This document shows positions 18,768 through 26,528 of a stretch of 49,099 bases of DNA, piece after piece. A program made the translations under genes and the position numbers. The notes beneath the pieces were generated by a model. That model made no database searches. It was not told where the DNA came from and saw only the letters and a list, made by a program, of their open reading frames with translations. This stretch comes from Pelagibacteraceae bacterium AG-426-P20 (GTDB lineage Bacteria; Pseudomonadota; Alphaproteobacteria; Pelagibacterales; Pelagibacteraceae). The first letter of the stretch is position 1. Every line of letters starts with the position of its first letter. The DNA lies in NCBI GenBank assembly GCA_003210015.1, contig QCNX01000004.1, positions 1 to 49,099 of the forward strand, given 5' to 3'.

Positions 18768-19882
18768 TTAATATTATTGTATAGGTTTATAGCATATCGG
18801 TCTGTCATTCCTGATATAAAATCTGAAATTGCTCTATACTTATCTAGAGAAAGTTGTTCTTTTGAGATAAATTTTTTTGGATTTTGTTTTATCTTATTAA
18901 ATAATTTTTTAATTATAGATTTACCCTGATTATTCTTGGTTAAAACATTTTTATTATTATACATTTTTGTTTTTAAAAAAAATCTAATTTCATTTTCTGA
19001 ATTCTTAATACTATCCGAGAAATCAACCATTAAAAAATCAGTTTTTTCAATATCCTTTGGAGAATTTATTTTATTTCTTGCTAGATTCTTTTTAGTATTA
19101 TTTATTAAGTCCTTAATCATTAAGTCAATTGAATCTCTTATAATTTGATAAATTGCAATTTGATAATTTTTTTTATTAATCTTATTTTTATATTTTTTAT
19201 GAATATCTCTAAAGAATTTAATTTCAACCAGCTCTTCTAAACTAAATAAATTTGCTTTTATTCCATCTTGTATATCATGGTTATTATAAGCTATATCATC
19301 TGAAATTGCTGAAATTTGAGCTTCAATTGATGGGTACGTGTGAAAATTAACCATATCTTTAAATTTTTTAATGCCTATTAGGTTATCAACTAAGCCTATG
19401 TCATCTACAGGTCCGTTATGTTTTAAAAGACCCTCTAAAGTTTCAATTGAAAGGTTTAAACCATTAAATCTTAAATACTTATTTTCCAAAAACATTACTA
19501 TTCTTAAAGTTTGTAAATTATGATCAAAACCTCCATAATTATCCATGCATTCATTTAAAGAGTCTTCACCAGCATGACCAAAAGGTGTGTGTCCTAGATC
19601 ATGAGCAAGGCTTAAACATTCAGCCAAATCCTCATTTAGATTGAGATAACGAGCAATTGATCTTGCTATTTGAGCAACCTCCATTGAATGAGTTATTCTT
19701 GTTCTAAAGTGATCACCTTCAGTATTTACAAATACTTGTGTTTTATGTTTAAGCCTTCTAAATGAAGCGCTATGAATTATTCTGTCCCTATCTCTTTGGA
19801 ATGGGCTTCTATATTTAGATGAGGATTCATTAAATATTCTACCTTTGCTTTTAAATTGTCCAATCTTTGAGTATTTTTTCAT
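18764..19882 (-). CDS. dgt: Deoxyguanosinetriphosphate triphosphohydrolase-like protein
   Basis: HD-superfamily enzyme expected to hydrolyse dNTPs to deoxynucleoside and tripolyphosphate. The 372-aa product has SPFQRDRDRIIHSASFRRL (26-44), His65 in RITHSMEVAQIAR, and the metal-binding pair His94-Asp95 in LAHDLGHTPFGHAGE. The DDIAYNNHDIQDGI segment supplies a later metal ligand. It heads the argS-nagZ-scp-tat-serS block, next to the divergent erpA, as in many alphaproteobacteria. The exact nucleotide preference cannot be read from the sequence. Confidence 0.93.
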   Translation of the reverse strand: MKKYSKIGQFKSKGRIFNESSSKYRSPFQRDRDRIIHSASFRRLKHKTQVFVNTEGDHFRTRITHSMEVAQIARSIARYLNLNEDLAECLSLAHDLGHTPFGHAGEDSLNECMDNYGGFDHNLQTLRIVMFLENKYLRFNGLNLSIETLEGLLKHNGPVDDIGLVDNLIGIKKFKDMVNFHTYPSIEAQISAISDDIAYNNHDIQDGIKANLFSLEELVEIKFFRDIHKKYKNKINKKNYQIAIYQIIRDSIDLMIKDLINNTKKNLARNKINSPKDIEKTDFLMVDFSDSIKNSENEIRFFLKTKMYNNKNVLTKNNQGKSIIKKLFNKIKQNPKKFISKEQLSLDKYRAISDFISGMTDRYAINLYNNIK

Positions 19883-19902
19883 CCTTTAAAATAAATTAAT
19901 AA

Positions 19903-19920
19903 GTATTATATTAGTAATAC
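19903..19920. promoter_or_regulatory. Inverted repeat in dgt/erpA divergent region
   Basis: GTATTA-TATTAG-TAATAC is a 6-bp inverted repeat in the 50-bp region between divergent dgt and erpA, 12 bp before the erpA ATG. It overlaps any promoter for erpA. It could bind a regulator such as an iron-sulfur sensor, but in DNA this AT-rich such a repeat is easily formed by chance. Confidence 0.2.
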
Positions 19921-19932
19921 CAGTGATCAATA

Positions 19933-20250
19933 ATGATAAAAGAAATTAAATTTACTGATAAAGCGCTAAAACAGATCAATACTCTGTTGTCGAAAAAAGA
20001 TAAGGGGTCTTTTTTTAGAATCGCCATCAAAGGTGGTGGATGTTCAGGATTTCAATATGAATTTACATTTGATCAATCAAAAACTGCAGATGATTTAAAT
20101 TTTGAAAATATTTTAATTGATAAAGCATCCGCTGATCTTTTAAAAGGATCCGAGGTTGATTATGTTTCTGAACTAATAGGTGAACAATTTAAAATAACTA
20201 ATCCACAAACTAAATCTTCTTGTGGTTGTGGTGTGTCTTTCTCTCTTTAA
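19933..20250 (+). CDS. erpA: A-type iron-sulfur cluster insertion protein
   Basis: Carrier that delivers iron-sulfur clusters to target enzymes. The 105-aa product has the three conserved cysteines of the HesB/IscA family: Cys37 in GGGCSGFQYEF and Cys97/Cys99 in SSCGCGVSF. Placement divergent from dgt and next to xthA matches the usual alphaproteobacterial order, where this paralogue is called erpA. Its stop and the xthA start share one base. Confidence 0.9.
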   Translation: MIKEIKFTDKALKQINTLLSKKDKGSFFRIAIKGGGCSGFQYEFTFDQSKTADDLNFENILIDKASADLLKGSEVDYVSELIGEQFKITNPQTKSSCGCGVSFSL

Positions 20251-21026
20251 TGCTCATTTCTTCTTGGAATGTAAATTCCGTACGAGCACGTATTGAAAAT
20301 ATTAAAAGTTATCTTTTAAAGTATAAACCAGATATTTTAATGATGCAGGAAATCAAAACTGAAGATGTAAATTTTCCTTATGATGATTTTTCATCTATGG
20401 ATTATGAAAGTCATGTATTTGGACAAAAAAGCTATAATGGTGTTGCTATTATTTCAAGAGGAAAATTAAAAAATATAAGAACAGATTTAATTAAAGATAA
20501 ATTAAAACAATCAAGAATTATTTCTGCTGAAGTTGAGTATAAGAAAAAAGTTGTTCAATTGATAAATATATATACTCCAAATGGAAACCCAGTAGATACA
20601 GAAAAATATGACTATAAAAAAAATTGGATGGATCAATTAATTAAACAATTAAAGTCTTTATCCAAAAAAAATTCTAATATTATTCTTGCGGGTGACTTTA
20701 ATGTCATCCCTGCTGCTGAAGATGTCTATAATGCTAAAAGTTTTGAGGATGATGCTTTGTTCAGATTAGAAATAAGAAAAAAATTTAGAGAGATGATTAA
20801 TCTAGGTTTAAGTGATGTTTATAGACATTTTAATGAAACAAAAGAAGGTTATACTTTTTGGGATTACATGAGAGGAGCTTGGCAAAAAAATAATGGTATG
20901 AGAATAGATCACTTCTTAGTATCAAATTCTTTAATTGATCAAATTAAGTCTGTAAATATAAATAAAGATCCAAGAGGAAGAGAAAAACCTTCTGACCACA
21001 CACCAATTGAAATTAAATTAGCTTAA
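20250..21026 (+). CDS. xthA: Exodeoxyribonuclease III / AP endonuclease
   Basis: Cuts DNA at abasic sites and removes 3' blocking groups in base excision repair. I place the start at MLISSWNVNSVRAR, whose A overlaps the erpA stop (TAATG), giving 258 aa; an ATG 30 bp upstream would add only a non-homologous tail from inside erpA. Family motifs are all present: MQEIKTED with the metal-binding Glu, NIYTPNGNP, AGDFNVIP with the catalytic Asp and Asn, and SDHTPIE with the final Asp-His pair. The gene converges on the Ldh-family gene with a 9-bp overlap. Confidence 0.93.
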   Translation: MLISSWNVNSVRARIENIKSYLLKYKPDILMMQEIKTEDVNFPYDDFSSMDYESHVFGQKSYNGVAIISRGKLKNIRTDLIKDKLKQSRIISAEVEYKKKVVQLINIYTPNGNPVDTEKYDYKKNWMDQLIKQLKSLSKKNSNIILAGDFNVIPAAEDVYNAKSFEDDALFRLEIRKKFREMINLGLSDVYRHFNETKEGYTFWDYMRGAWQKNNGMRIDHFLVSNSLIDQIKSVNINKDPRGREKPSDHTPIEIKLA

Positions 21027-22016
21027 CGATTTTATCTTATTAACTAATTCCTCATTAATATTACGAGGACTTTTGTCTTGTCTGTTCTTATGTCTTCTTT
21101 CGCCAGGTAATCTTACTTCACCCATTGATTTCATTTTATCAAAGAATTCATCTGCATGTTTTTGCCAGTTTGTCCCTGCAGTTTTATCTGGTGATATAGC
21201 TAAAATAAATTCACCTCCACTTGGTGGACCACCATCATTATTATCTTTAGCAGCTGTTTCAAAACTAAAATTGTCCCCAACTAAAGCACCAGCCATTAAC
21301 TCAACCATCATTGCAATTGCAGAACCTTTGTAACCACCAAAAGGAAGTAACACACCGCCATCAGCTATTGCTCCTGGATCAGTAGTCTCCTTACCCTCTT
21401 TAGTTAAACCAGTTCCTAATGGAACCTTATGCCCTTCTCTTTTAGCAACTTGTACTTCACCCATTGCCATTGATGCAGTTGCCATATCATAAACAACTGG
21501 AGTTTTTCCAGGTCGAGGCCAAGCAAATGAAATTGGATTTGTTCCAAACAATGGTTTGATTGCACCAGCAGGAGCTACTGCAGGTTTATAAGATGTGCAT
21601 GCAAAAGCAACTAAACCTTCTTCTGCTAATTTTTCTGTTTCAGGCCACATAGCAGCCATATGATGAGAATTATTTATTGCTAGTACTGCTACACCATTTT
21701 CTTTTGCAGCTTTTGCTAATTCAGGCAAACCTTTATTTAAAACAACAGGTGCTAAACAATTATTTCCTTGAACTTTTATTACTGATGCTGAAATCTTTTT
21801 AACTTCTGGCTTTCCTTTACCATTAATTTTCCCACTCTTTAAACCACTTACATATGCTGGTAATCTAAATAAACCATGAGATAATGAGCCATCTCTTTCA
21901 GCATTTCTAATTAAATCTGACAGAATAGATGCTGTTTCATCATCACATCCATTTGCTAATAATGTTTTTTTAGCTAAATCAAAAATTTCATCTAATGTAA
22001 GGGAAACTGTACTCAT
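21018..22016 (-). CDS. Ldh family (malate/L-lactate dehydrogenase type) oxidoreductase
   Basis: A 332-aa NAD(P)H-dependent oxidoreductase of the malate/L-sulfolactate/ureidoglycolate dehydrogenase family, unrelated to classical Rossmann lactate dehydrogenases. Visible family marks are the catalytic His in NNSHHMAAMWPETE, LFGTNPISFAWPRPG, YDMATASMAMGEV and LPFGGYKGSAIAMMVELMAG. The substrate cannot be assigned: members reduce or oxidise malate, 2-keto acids, sulfolactate, ureidoglycolate or delta-1-piperideine-2-carboxylate. AAAGG directly precedes the ATG. It is a single gene between convergent xthA and znuA on the same strand, with no pathway partner nearby. Confidence 0.85.
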   Translation of the reverse strand: MSTVSLTLDEIFDLAKKTLLANGCDDETASILSDLIRNAERDGSLSHGLFRLPAYVSGLKSGKINGKGKPEVKKISASVIKVQGNNCLAPVVLNKGLPELAKAAKENGVAVLAINNSHHMAAMWPETEKLAEEGLVAFACTSYKPAVAPAGAIKPLFGTNPISFAWPRPGKTPVVYDMATASMAMGEVQVAKREGHKVPLGTGLTKEGKETTDPGAIADGGVLLPFGGYKGSAIAMMVELMAGALVGDNFSFETAAKDNNDGGPPSGGEFILAISPDKTAGTNWQKHADEFFDKMKSMGEVRLPGERRHKNRQDKSPRNINEELVNKIKSLS

Positions 22017-22058
22017 CCTTTTATTAGATATTATTTATGACTAAAGATCAATTTTTTT

Positions 22059-23126
22059 TTAACAGCCTTTGAAAGATTTTGACATGTTGCCAATTAAATC
22101 AAAATACAACTTCTTACCTGGGTTAAGAGTAGCTCCTAATGGATCTAAAACACCCGTGCTAATATTCATATCTTTTGCAACTGCATTAATTATATCAGGG
22201 TTAAATTGAGGTTCAGAAAACACACAACTTACTTTATCATGTTCAATTATTTCTCTAATTTCCGCTAATTGCTCTGCTCCAGGCATAACATCTGTATTTA
22301 CAGTGAAAGCACCTAATACATTTACATCAAATCTCTTTTCAAAATATTGATATGCATCATGAAAAACGATCGATTTAAAATCTTTGTTCAAATCAGATTT
22401 TACTTTTTTAGTCAATTTATCTAAATCTTTATGTGCTTTCTTTAAATTAGCTTTATATTTAGAAGCATTTGCTTGATCATTTTCGATTAAATGTTCAGTC
22501 ATTTCCTCTAATATTACTTTAGCATTCATTGGATCTAACCAAATATGTGGATCATGTTCTCCGTGAGCGTGACCTTCATGTCCGTGGTCATCGTGATCAT
22601 CCTCTTTGTGGCCATCTTCATCATGTCCGTGGTCATCTTCTTTATGACCTTCTTTATCGTGATCATCCTCTTTGTGGCCATCTTCATCATGTCCATGGTC
22701 ATCGTGATCATCTTCTTTTTTAGCATGATCGTCGTGTCCATGATCATCACGTTCATCAAATATGTTTCTTTCTCTAAATTTTAATTTATTTAATCCTTTA
22801 ATTTCCATTAATTCTATTTTTTCAGCTTTTTTGGCTATAGATTTTAATGGTTTTTCTAAAAAGCTTTCTAAGTCTTCTCCAACCCAAAAAATTAAGTCAG
22901 CATTTTGTAGCATCTTTGCATGTGATGGTTTTAGTGCAAATCCATGTGGAGAAGCATAACCATCTACTATTAAATCTGGTTTACCTACCCCATCCATCAA
23001 ATAACTCGCTAATGAATGTATTGGTTTTATTGATGTAACTACTTTGACATCTGCATTTGCTGGTGCAAAAATAGTAAATAAAGATAGTATTGATAGTATA
23101 AATGGTAACTTTTTAATGTTTTTCAT
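22059..23126 (-). CDS. znuA: Zinc ABC transporter substrate-binding protein
   Basis: Periplasmic zinc-binding component that feeds ZnuBC. The 355-aa product has a signal peptide ending near ANA (25). Cluster A-I features are a VVTSIKPIHSL start with the first His ligand, DPHIWLDPMNA, VFHDAYQYF and the distal acidic residue of the SEPQFNPD region. An unusually long His/Asp/Glu-rich loop (about 125-195) lies before the DPHIW motif and is built from repeated DGHKEDDHD units. It is thought to trap or sense zinc in this family. The gene is divergent from znuCB-zur with two Zur boxes between. Confidence 0.95.
   Translation of the reverse strand: MKNIKKLPFILSILSLFTIFAPANADVKVVTSIKPIHSLASYLMDGVGKPDLIVDGYASPHGFALKPSHAKMLQNADLIFWVGEDLESFLEKPLKSIAKKAEKIELMEIKGLNKLKFRERNIFDERDDHGHDDHAKKEDDHDDHGHDEDGHKEDDHDKEGHKEDDHGHDEDGHKEDDHDDHGHEGHAHGEHDPHIWLDPMNAKVILEEMTEHLIENDQANASKYKANLKKAHKDLDKLTKKVKSDLNKDFKSIVFHDAYQYFEKRFDVNVLGAFTVNTDVMPGAEQLAEIREIIEHDKVSCVFSEPQFNPDIINAVAKDMNISTGVLDPLGATLNPGKKLYFDLIGNMSKSFKGC
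22591..22703. repeat. 66-bp-period tandem repeat within znuA His-rich loop
   Basis: The 47 bases beginning TCGTGATCATCCTCTTTGTG at 22591 recur at 22657 with one visible mismatch, a period of 66 bp or 22 codons. Shorter copies flank it. The repeat encodes the HGHDEDGHKEDDHD type unit of the metal-binding loop, so the loop probably grew by in-frame duplication and may vary in copy number between strains. Confidence 0.8.
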
Positions 23127-23145
23127 AATAATAATATTTTAAGGT

Positions 23146-23160
23146 TGTTATAATATAACA
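23146..23160. promoter_or_regulatory. Zur operator 1
   Basis: TGTTATA-A-TATAACA is a perfect 15-bp palindrome that agrees with my memory of the alphaproteobacterial Zur box (TGTTATAnTATAACA). It lies 20 bp upstream of the znuA start codon, in the divergent promoter region, and should repress both znuA and znuCB-zur when zinc is sufficient. Confidence 0.85.
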
Positions 23161-23163
23161 CTA

Positions 23164-23178
23164 TGTAATAATATAACA
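23164..23178. promoter_or_regulatory. Zur operator 2
   Basis: TGTAATA-A-TATAACA is a second copy of the Zur box with one base off the perfect palindrome, 18 bp centre-to-centre from operator 1 and 21 bp before the znuC ATG. Two sites, one nearer each gene, would let Zur control the two divergent promoters with separate or cooperative occupancy. Confidence 0.8.
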
Positions 23179-23198
23179 TTTATAAGTCAAGTAATTAA

Positions 23199-23945
23199 AT
23201 GAGCACAAATCAAAATATACTAGTTAAATTAAAAGAAGCTGGTTTTCGTATAAACAACAAATGGCTAGTTAAAGGTGTAACTTTACAAATTGAAAAAGGC
23301 AAAATAGTTACTCTAATTGGCCCAAATGGTTCTGGAAAAAGCACTACTGCTAAAATTGCATTAGGTATTTATAAAAAAATAGACGGAGAAGTTGAAAAAT
23401 ATACAAATAAAGTTGGATACGTTCCTCAAAAAATTTCAATTGATTGGACATTGCCTCTTAGAGTTAATGATTTCATGACGCTAACTGAAAATCTTAAAGC
23501 AGAAGCTATTAATGAAGCTTTATCATTAACAGGTGTAATTCATCTTAAAGATAAAAATTTAGGTGATCTTTCAGGTGGAGAATTCCAAAGAGTATTGCTT
23601 GCAAGAGCTATTTCAAAAAAACCAGAATTATTAGTACTTGATGAACCCGTTCAAGGTGTAGATTTTACAGGGGAGATTGCTTTATACGAACTTATTAAAA
23701 AAATTTCTGATGAATTAAATTGTGGAATTTTATTAATTTCACATGACTTACACACGGTTATGAGCGCAACAGATCATGTTGTTTGTTTAAATGGACATGT
23801 CTGTTGTTCAGGAACTCCAATAGATGTTGCTAAAAATAATGAATATAAAGCTTTATTTGGTGAACAAGCTTCTCAAATATTAACAAGATATGAGCATAGA
23901 CACGATCATATTCATACAAATGAAGGTGAAATAAAGAAAAATTAA
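23199..23945 (+). CDS. znuC: Zinc ABC transporter ATP-binding protein
   Basis: Cytoplasmic ATPase of the ZnuABC importer. In the 248-aa product, Walker A is GPNGSGKST (about 47-55), the signature is LSGGEFQRVLLARA, Walker B is LLVLDEPVQGVD and the switch His is in ISHDLHTV. The C-terminal tail has several His residues (RYEHRHDHIH), common in ZnuC. The stop abuts the znuB start (TAAATG). Confidence 0.95.
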   Translation: MSTNQNILVKLKEAGFRINNKWLVKGVTLQIEKGKIVTLIGPNGSGKSTTAKIALGIYKKIDGEVEKYTNKVGYVPQKISIDWTLPLRVNDFMTLTENLKAEAINEALSLTGVIHLKDKNLGDLSGGEFQRVLLARAISKKPELLVLDEPVQGVDFTGEIALYELIKKISDELNCGILLISHDLHTVMSATDHVVCLNGHVCCSGTPIDVAKNNEYKALFGEQASQILTRYEHRHDHIHTNEGEIKKN

Positions 23946-24749
23946 ATGTTAGATGACTTTTTTATAAGAGCTTTGTTAGCTGGACTTGGTGTTGCAATTG
24001 TAACAGGACCTCTTGGATGTTTTGTAATATGGAGAAGATTATCATATTTTGGTGATACGCTTGCCCACTCTGCATTACTTGGAGTTACGCTAGCTTATAC
24101 TATGGAATTTAATATTGCTTTTTCAGTATTCATAATTTCATCATTAATTGCATTAATTCTAATACAACTTCAAAAAAGAACTAATCTTCCTGGTGATGCT
24201 TTACTAGGTCTTTTAGCACACTCTTCTTTAGCAGTTGGACTTGTTGTAATAAGTTTTTTAACATTCATCAGGTTTGATATCATGGGATTATTATTTGGAG
24301 ATATATTAGCTGTTACAGTTGATGATTTATTAATCATATGGATAGGAGGACCATTAATACTTTTAGTTTTAAAATTAATTTGGAAACCTTTATTTGCATC
24401 AACAGTAAATTATGAGTTAGCAGAGGCTGAAGGTTTAAATCCTGATAGAGCCAAAGCAATTTTCACGATCTTAATGGCTGGGATTATTGCAATATCAATT
24501 AAGATGGTTGGCTTATTATTAATTACAGGAATGTTAATTATACCAGCAGCTATGGCTAGAAATATTTCTGATAGTCCACAGAAAATGGTAGTCTACTCAA
24601 TTATTGGAGGTGTGTTATCAGTAATATTAGGTTTATTCTCATCATTAGAATTTAATACATCTTCTGGACCTTCAATTATAGCAGCTGCTTTATTCCTATT
24701 CATACTTTCTTTATTAAACATAAAACAATCAATTAAATTGAAAAATTAA
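23946..24749 (+). CDS. znuB: Zinc ABC transporter permease
   Basis: Membrane channel of the zinc importer, of the ABC-3 (metal) permease family. The 267-aa product has about eight hydrophobic segments, the early GPLGCFVIWRRLSYFGDTLAHSALLG motif split over 22-47, and EAEGLNPDRAKAIF near 160, the loop that contacts the ATPase. The gene abuts znuC and zur with no spacer, so the three are one coupled operon. Confidence 0.95.
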   Translation: MLDDFFIRALLAGLGVAIVTGPLGCFVIWRRLSYFGDTLAHSALLGVTLAYTMEFNIAFSVFIISSLIALILIQLQKRTNLPGDALLGLLAHSSLAVGLVVISFLTFIRFDIMGLLFGDILAVTVDDLLIIWIGGPLILLVLKLIWKPLFASTVNYELAEAEGLNPDRAKAIFTILMAGIIAISIKMVGLLLITGMLIIPAAMARNISDSPQKMVVYSIIGGVLSVILGLFSSLEFNTSSGPSIIAAALFLFILSLLNIKQSIKLKN

Positions 24750-25157
24750 ATGGGAATCAGTAAAATAGATAAAATGCACAGTCTTTCAAAAAATCAGCAA
24801 ATTATTTTTGATTTAATTGATAAATCACCTGAGCCATTAAAAGCATACACAATACTTTTTAATGTTCAAAAAAAGGGTATTAAAGCTCCATTACAAGTTT
24901 ATCGAGCGTTAGATAAATTAGTTGAAATAGGAAAAATTCACAAAATTGAAAGTCGAAATGCCTTTATTGCCTGTCATAATTCAAGTTGTCAGGTAGCTAA
25001 AGCTACTGCATTTTCAATCTGTGAGATTTGTGAAAAAGTAACAGAAATAAGTAGCGCAGGTCTTTCTAAATACTTAGCTAATTTCAAAGACAAAGATGGT
25101 ATGAAATATAATAAATACAATCTTGAGTTTTTTGGATTATGTAAAAAGTGTAGATAA
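24750..25157 (+). CDS. zur: Zinc uptake regulator, Fur family
   Basis: Zinc-responsive repressor, and the likely ligand of the two boxes before znuC. The 135-aa product has an N-terminal winged helix (SKNQQIIFDLIDKSPEPLKAYTI through LQVYRALDKLVEIGKIHKI) and a C-terminal domain with two Cys pairs, CEICEK and CKKC, for structural zinc; sensing ligands include the His/Cys of FIACHNSSC. Its place at the end of the znu operon implies autoregulation. The normal Fur DxHHHDH-like block is reduced, as is usual for Zur. Confidence 0.93.
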   Translation: MGISKIDKMHSLSKNQQIIFDLIDKSPEPLKAYTILFNVQKKGIKAPLQVYRALDKLVEIGKIHKIESRNAFIACHNSSCQVAKATAFSICEICEKVTEISSAGLSKYLANFKDKDGMKYNKYNLEFFGLCKKCR

Positions 25158-25175
25158 TCCTTTATTTTAATAAAT

Positions 25176-25193
25176 TCTTAACATAACTGAAAT
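25176..25193 (+). promoter_or_regulatory. Possible weak Pho box before the arsenic genes
   Basis: TCTTAAC-ATAA-CTGAAAT has the 7-4-7 geometry and a partial match to the CTGTAAC/CTGTAAT repeats found before pstS and pstC in this window. It lies 22 bp before the ATG of the 73-aa gene that leads into arsC. The match is weaker than the two pst boxes, so PhoB control is a suggestion only. Confidence 0.3.
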
Positions 25194-25215
25194 AATAATA
25201 ACGAAAGGAAATTTT

Positions 25216-25437
25216 ATGTTTATAAAAAAATATCTAAAATGGATCAGTACGTTTCTAGTTTTAGTGGGAATACTTCTTACAAATTTAAATATATATCCAT
25301 TAAATATATATTTTCATGGATTAGGAGTTGTTGGATGGACTATTGCAGGATTTATGAGCAAAGATAAAGCAATCTTAACAAACTTTGGATTACAAATTCC
25401 ATTGTTTGTAATTGGTATTTATAAAGTTATTTTTTAA
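25216..25437 (+). CDS. Small membrane protein leading the arsC-aqpS operon
   Basis: A 73-aa hydrophobic protein with three apparent membrane segments (about 8-24, 31-47 and 55-72). I do not recognise a family with confidence. The gene has a good ribosome site (GAAAGGAAA before ATG) and is translated in the same direction as arsC, whose ATG follows its stop immediately (TAAATG). That tight junction suggests it belongs functionally with the arsenate module, perhaps as a membrane accessory, but nothing in the sequence states a reaction. It lacks the Pro-Gln loop of SemiSWEET proteins despite similar size. Confidence 0.7.
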   Translation: MFIKKYLKWISTFLVLVGILLTNLNIYPLNIYFHGLGVVGWTIAGFMSKDKAILTNFGLQIPLFVIGIYKVIF

Positions 25438-25869
25438 ATGAAAAATTTATTGTTCGTATGCACAGGTAATTCAGCAAGAAGTATTATTGCTGAAAGTATA
25501 ATAAATAATGAGTATGACGATATGTATAAGGGTTTTAGTGCCGGAAGTAATCCAACAGGAAAAGTAAATGAAGATGTGAAGAATTATTTATTATCAAAAC
25601 ATTATGATCTTTCAAATTATAGATCTAAAAATTTTAATGAGTTTATTAATGGTCAAATTAAAATGGATTTTGTTATTACAGTTTGTAATAATGCCAATAA
25701 CGAAATCTGCCCTATTTGGCCAAATAAAAATCACATAATTCATTGGGATATAGAGGATCCTGCTAAATTACTTGATGAAACAAATGACTTAAATAAGAAA
25801 GACGAAATAATTGAAAAAGTTTTTAACCATATTAATAAAAATATAAAGGAACTACTTAATGAAAAATAA
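25438..25869 (+). CDS. arsC: Arsenate reductase, low-molecular-weight phosphatase type
   Basis: Reduces arsenate to arsenite, with electrons expected from thioredoxin. The 143-aa product has the P-loop Cys8-x5-Arg14 (CTGNSAR), the redox Cys pair Cys83 and Cys91 in VCNNANNEICPIWP, and DIEDPAK with the general-acid Asp. These three cysteines identify the ArsC enzymes rather than simple tyrosine phosphatases. The gene begins directly at the stop of the 73-aa gene and overlaps aqpS by 11 bp. The partner channel would release the arsenite. Confidence 0.92.
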   Translation: MKNLLFVCTGNSARSIIAESIINNEYDDMYKGFSAGSNPTGKVNEDVKNYLLSKHYDLSNYRSKNFNEFINGQIKMDFVITVCNNANNEICPIWPNKNHIIHWDIEDPAKLLDETNDLNKKDEIIEKVFNHINKNIKELLNEK

Positions 25870-26518
25870 AAGTCGTTATTTTCTTGCTGAACTATTAGGC
25901 AGTTGTTTTTTGGTAATGATCATTGTTGGCTCAGGTTTAATGGCTGAAAACTTAACTAATGACGTTGCTGTGATGTTAATTGCAAACACAATAGCAACAG
26001 GAGCAGGTTTATTTGTCCTTATTACAGTATTTGCTGATGTATCAGGAGCTCACTTTAATCCATTTGTAAGTATCGCAATGACAATAACTGGAAAATTAAA
26101 AAAGAAACTACTACCCTACTATATCATTGCTCAATTGGTTGGTTGCTTGATTGGTGTTGGTTTAGCTAATTTCTTTTTTGAACATGAAATTTATGACTTA
26201 TCTACTAAGTCAAGAGATGGAATTTACATATTCACATCCGAGGTAATAGCAACATTGGGGCTTATAATTATAATTTTTGGCTCCATGAAGTCAGGCAAAA
26301 TTGCTGTTGCTGCTAGTGTTGGTCTTTATATTACTGCTGGTTATTGGTTTACTTCTTCAACTTCATTTGCAAATCCAGCTGTTGCAATTGCTAGAACATT
26401 TACAGAGTCTTTTACTGGTATTAGTTATTTAAACACTCCTTATTATATTTTAGCTGAACTTGTAGGAATGTTAATTGCTGTATTTATTGTTAAAAGATTA
26501 TTTTTAGAAAAGAATTAG
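25859..26518 (+). CDS. MIP-family channel, AqpS-like arsenite exporter
   Basis: A 219-aa aquaglyceroporin with six membrane helices and two half-helix loops. The first NPA box reads Asn67-Pro-Phe (HFNPFVSIAMTITG), and the second is a normal Asn172-Pro-Ala followed by Val175, where most aquaporins have the selectivity-filter Arg. A wide, non-arginine filter is in line with AqpS of rhizobial ars operons, which passes arsenite (family knowledge, from memory). Coupling to arsC by an 11-bp overlap supports arsenite efflux down its gradient. It could also pass glycerol or other small solutes. Confidence 0.85.
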   Translation: MKNKSRYFLAELLGSCFLVMIIVGSGLMAENLTNDVAVMLIANTIATGAGLFVLITVFADVSGAHFNPFVSIAMTITGKLKKKLLPYYIIAQLVGCLIGVGLANFFFEHEIYDLSTKSRDGIYIFTSEVIATLGLIIIIFGSMKSGKIAVAASVGLYITAGYWFTSSTSFANPAVAIARTFTESFTGISYLNTPYYILAELVGMLIAVFIVKRLFLEKN

Positions 26519-26528
26519 TTTAAACTAA
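26515..26528. other. Palindrome across convergent aqpS/phoB stops
   Basis: TTAGTTT-AAACTAA is a perfect 14-bp palindrome that contains the stop codons of both convergent genes, which are separated by a single base. It is too short and AT-rich to be a confident bidirectional terminator. Confidence 0.3.

Noticed and set aside
22529..22784. Overlapping open frames on both strands in znuA
   Set aside because: They are alternative readings of the repetitive His/Asp codons and have no ribosome site or family features of their own.
25216..25437. 73-aa protein as a SemiSWEET sugar transporter
   Set aside because: Size and three-helix layout are similar, but the conserved Pro-Gln loop is missing and the context is arsenate detoxification.
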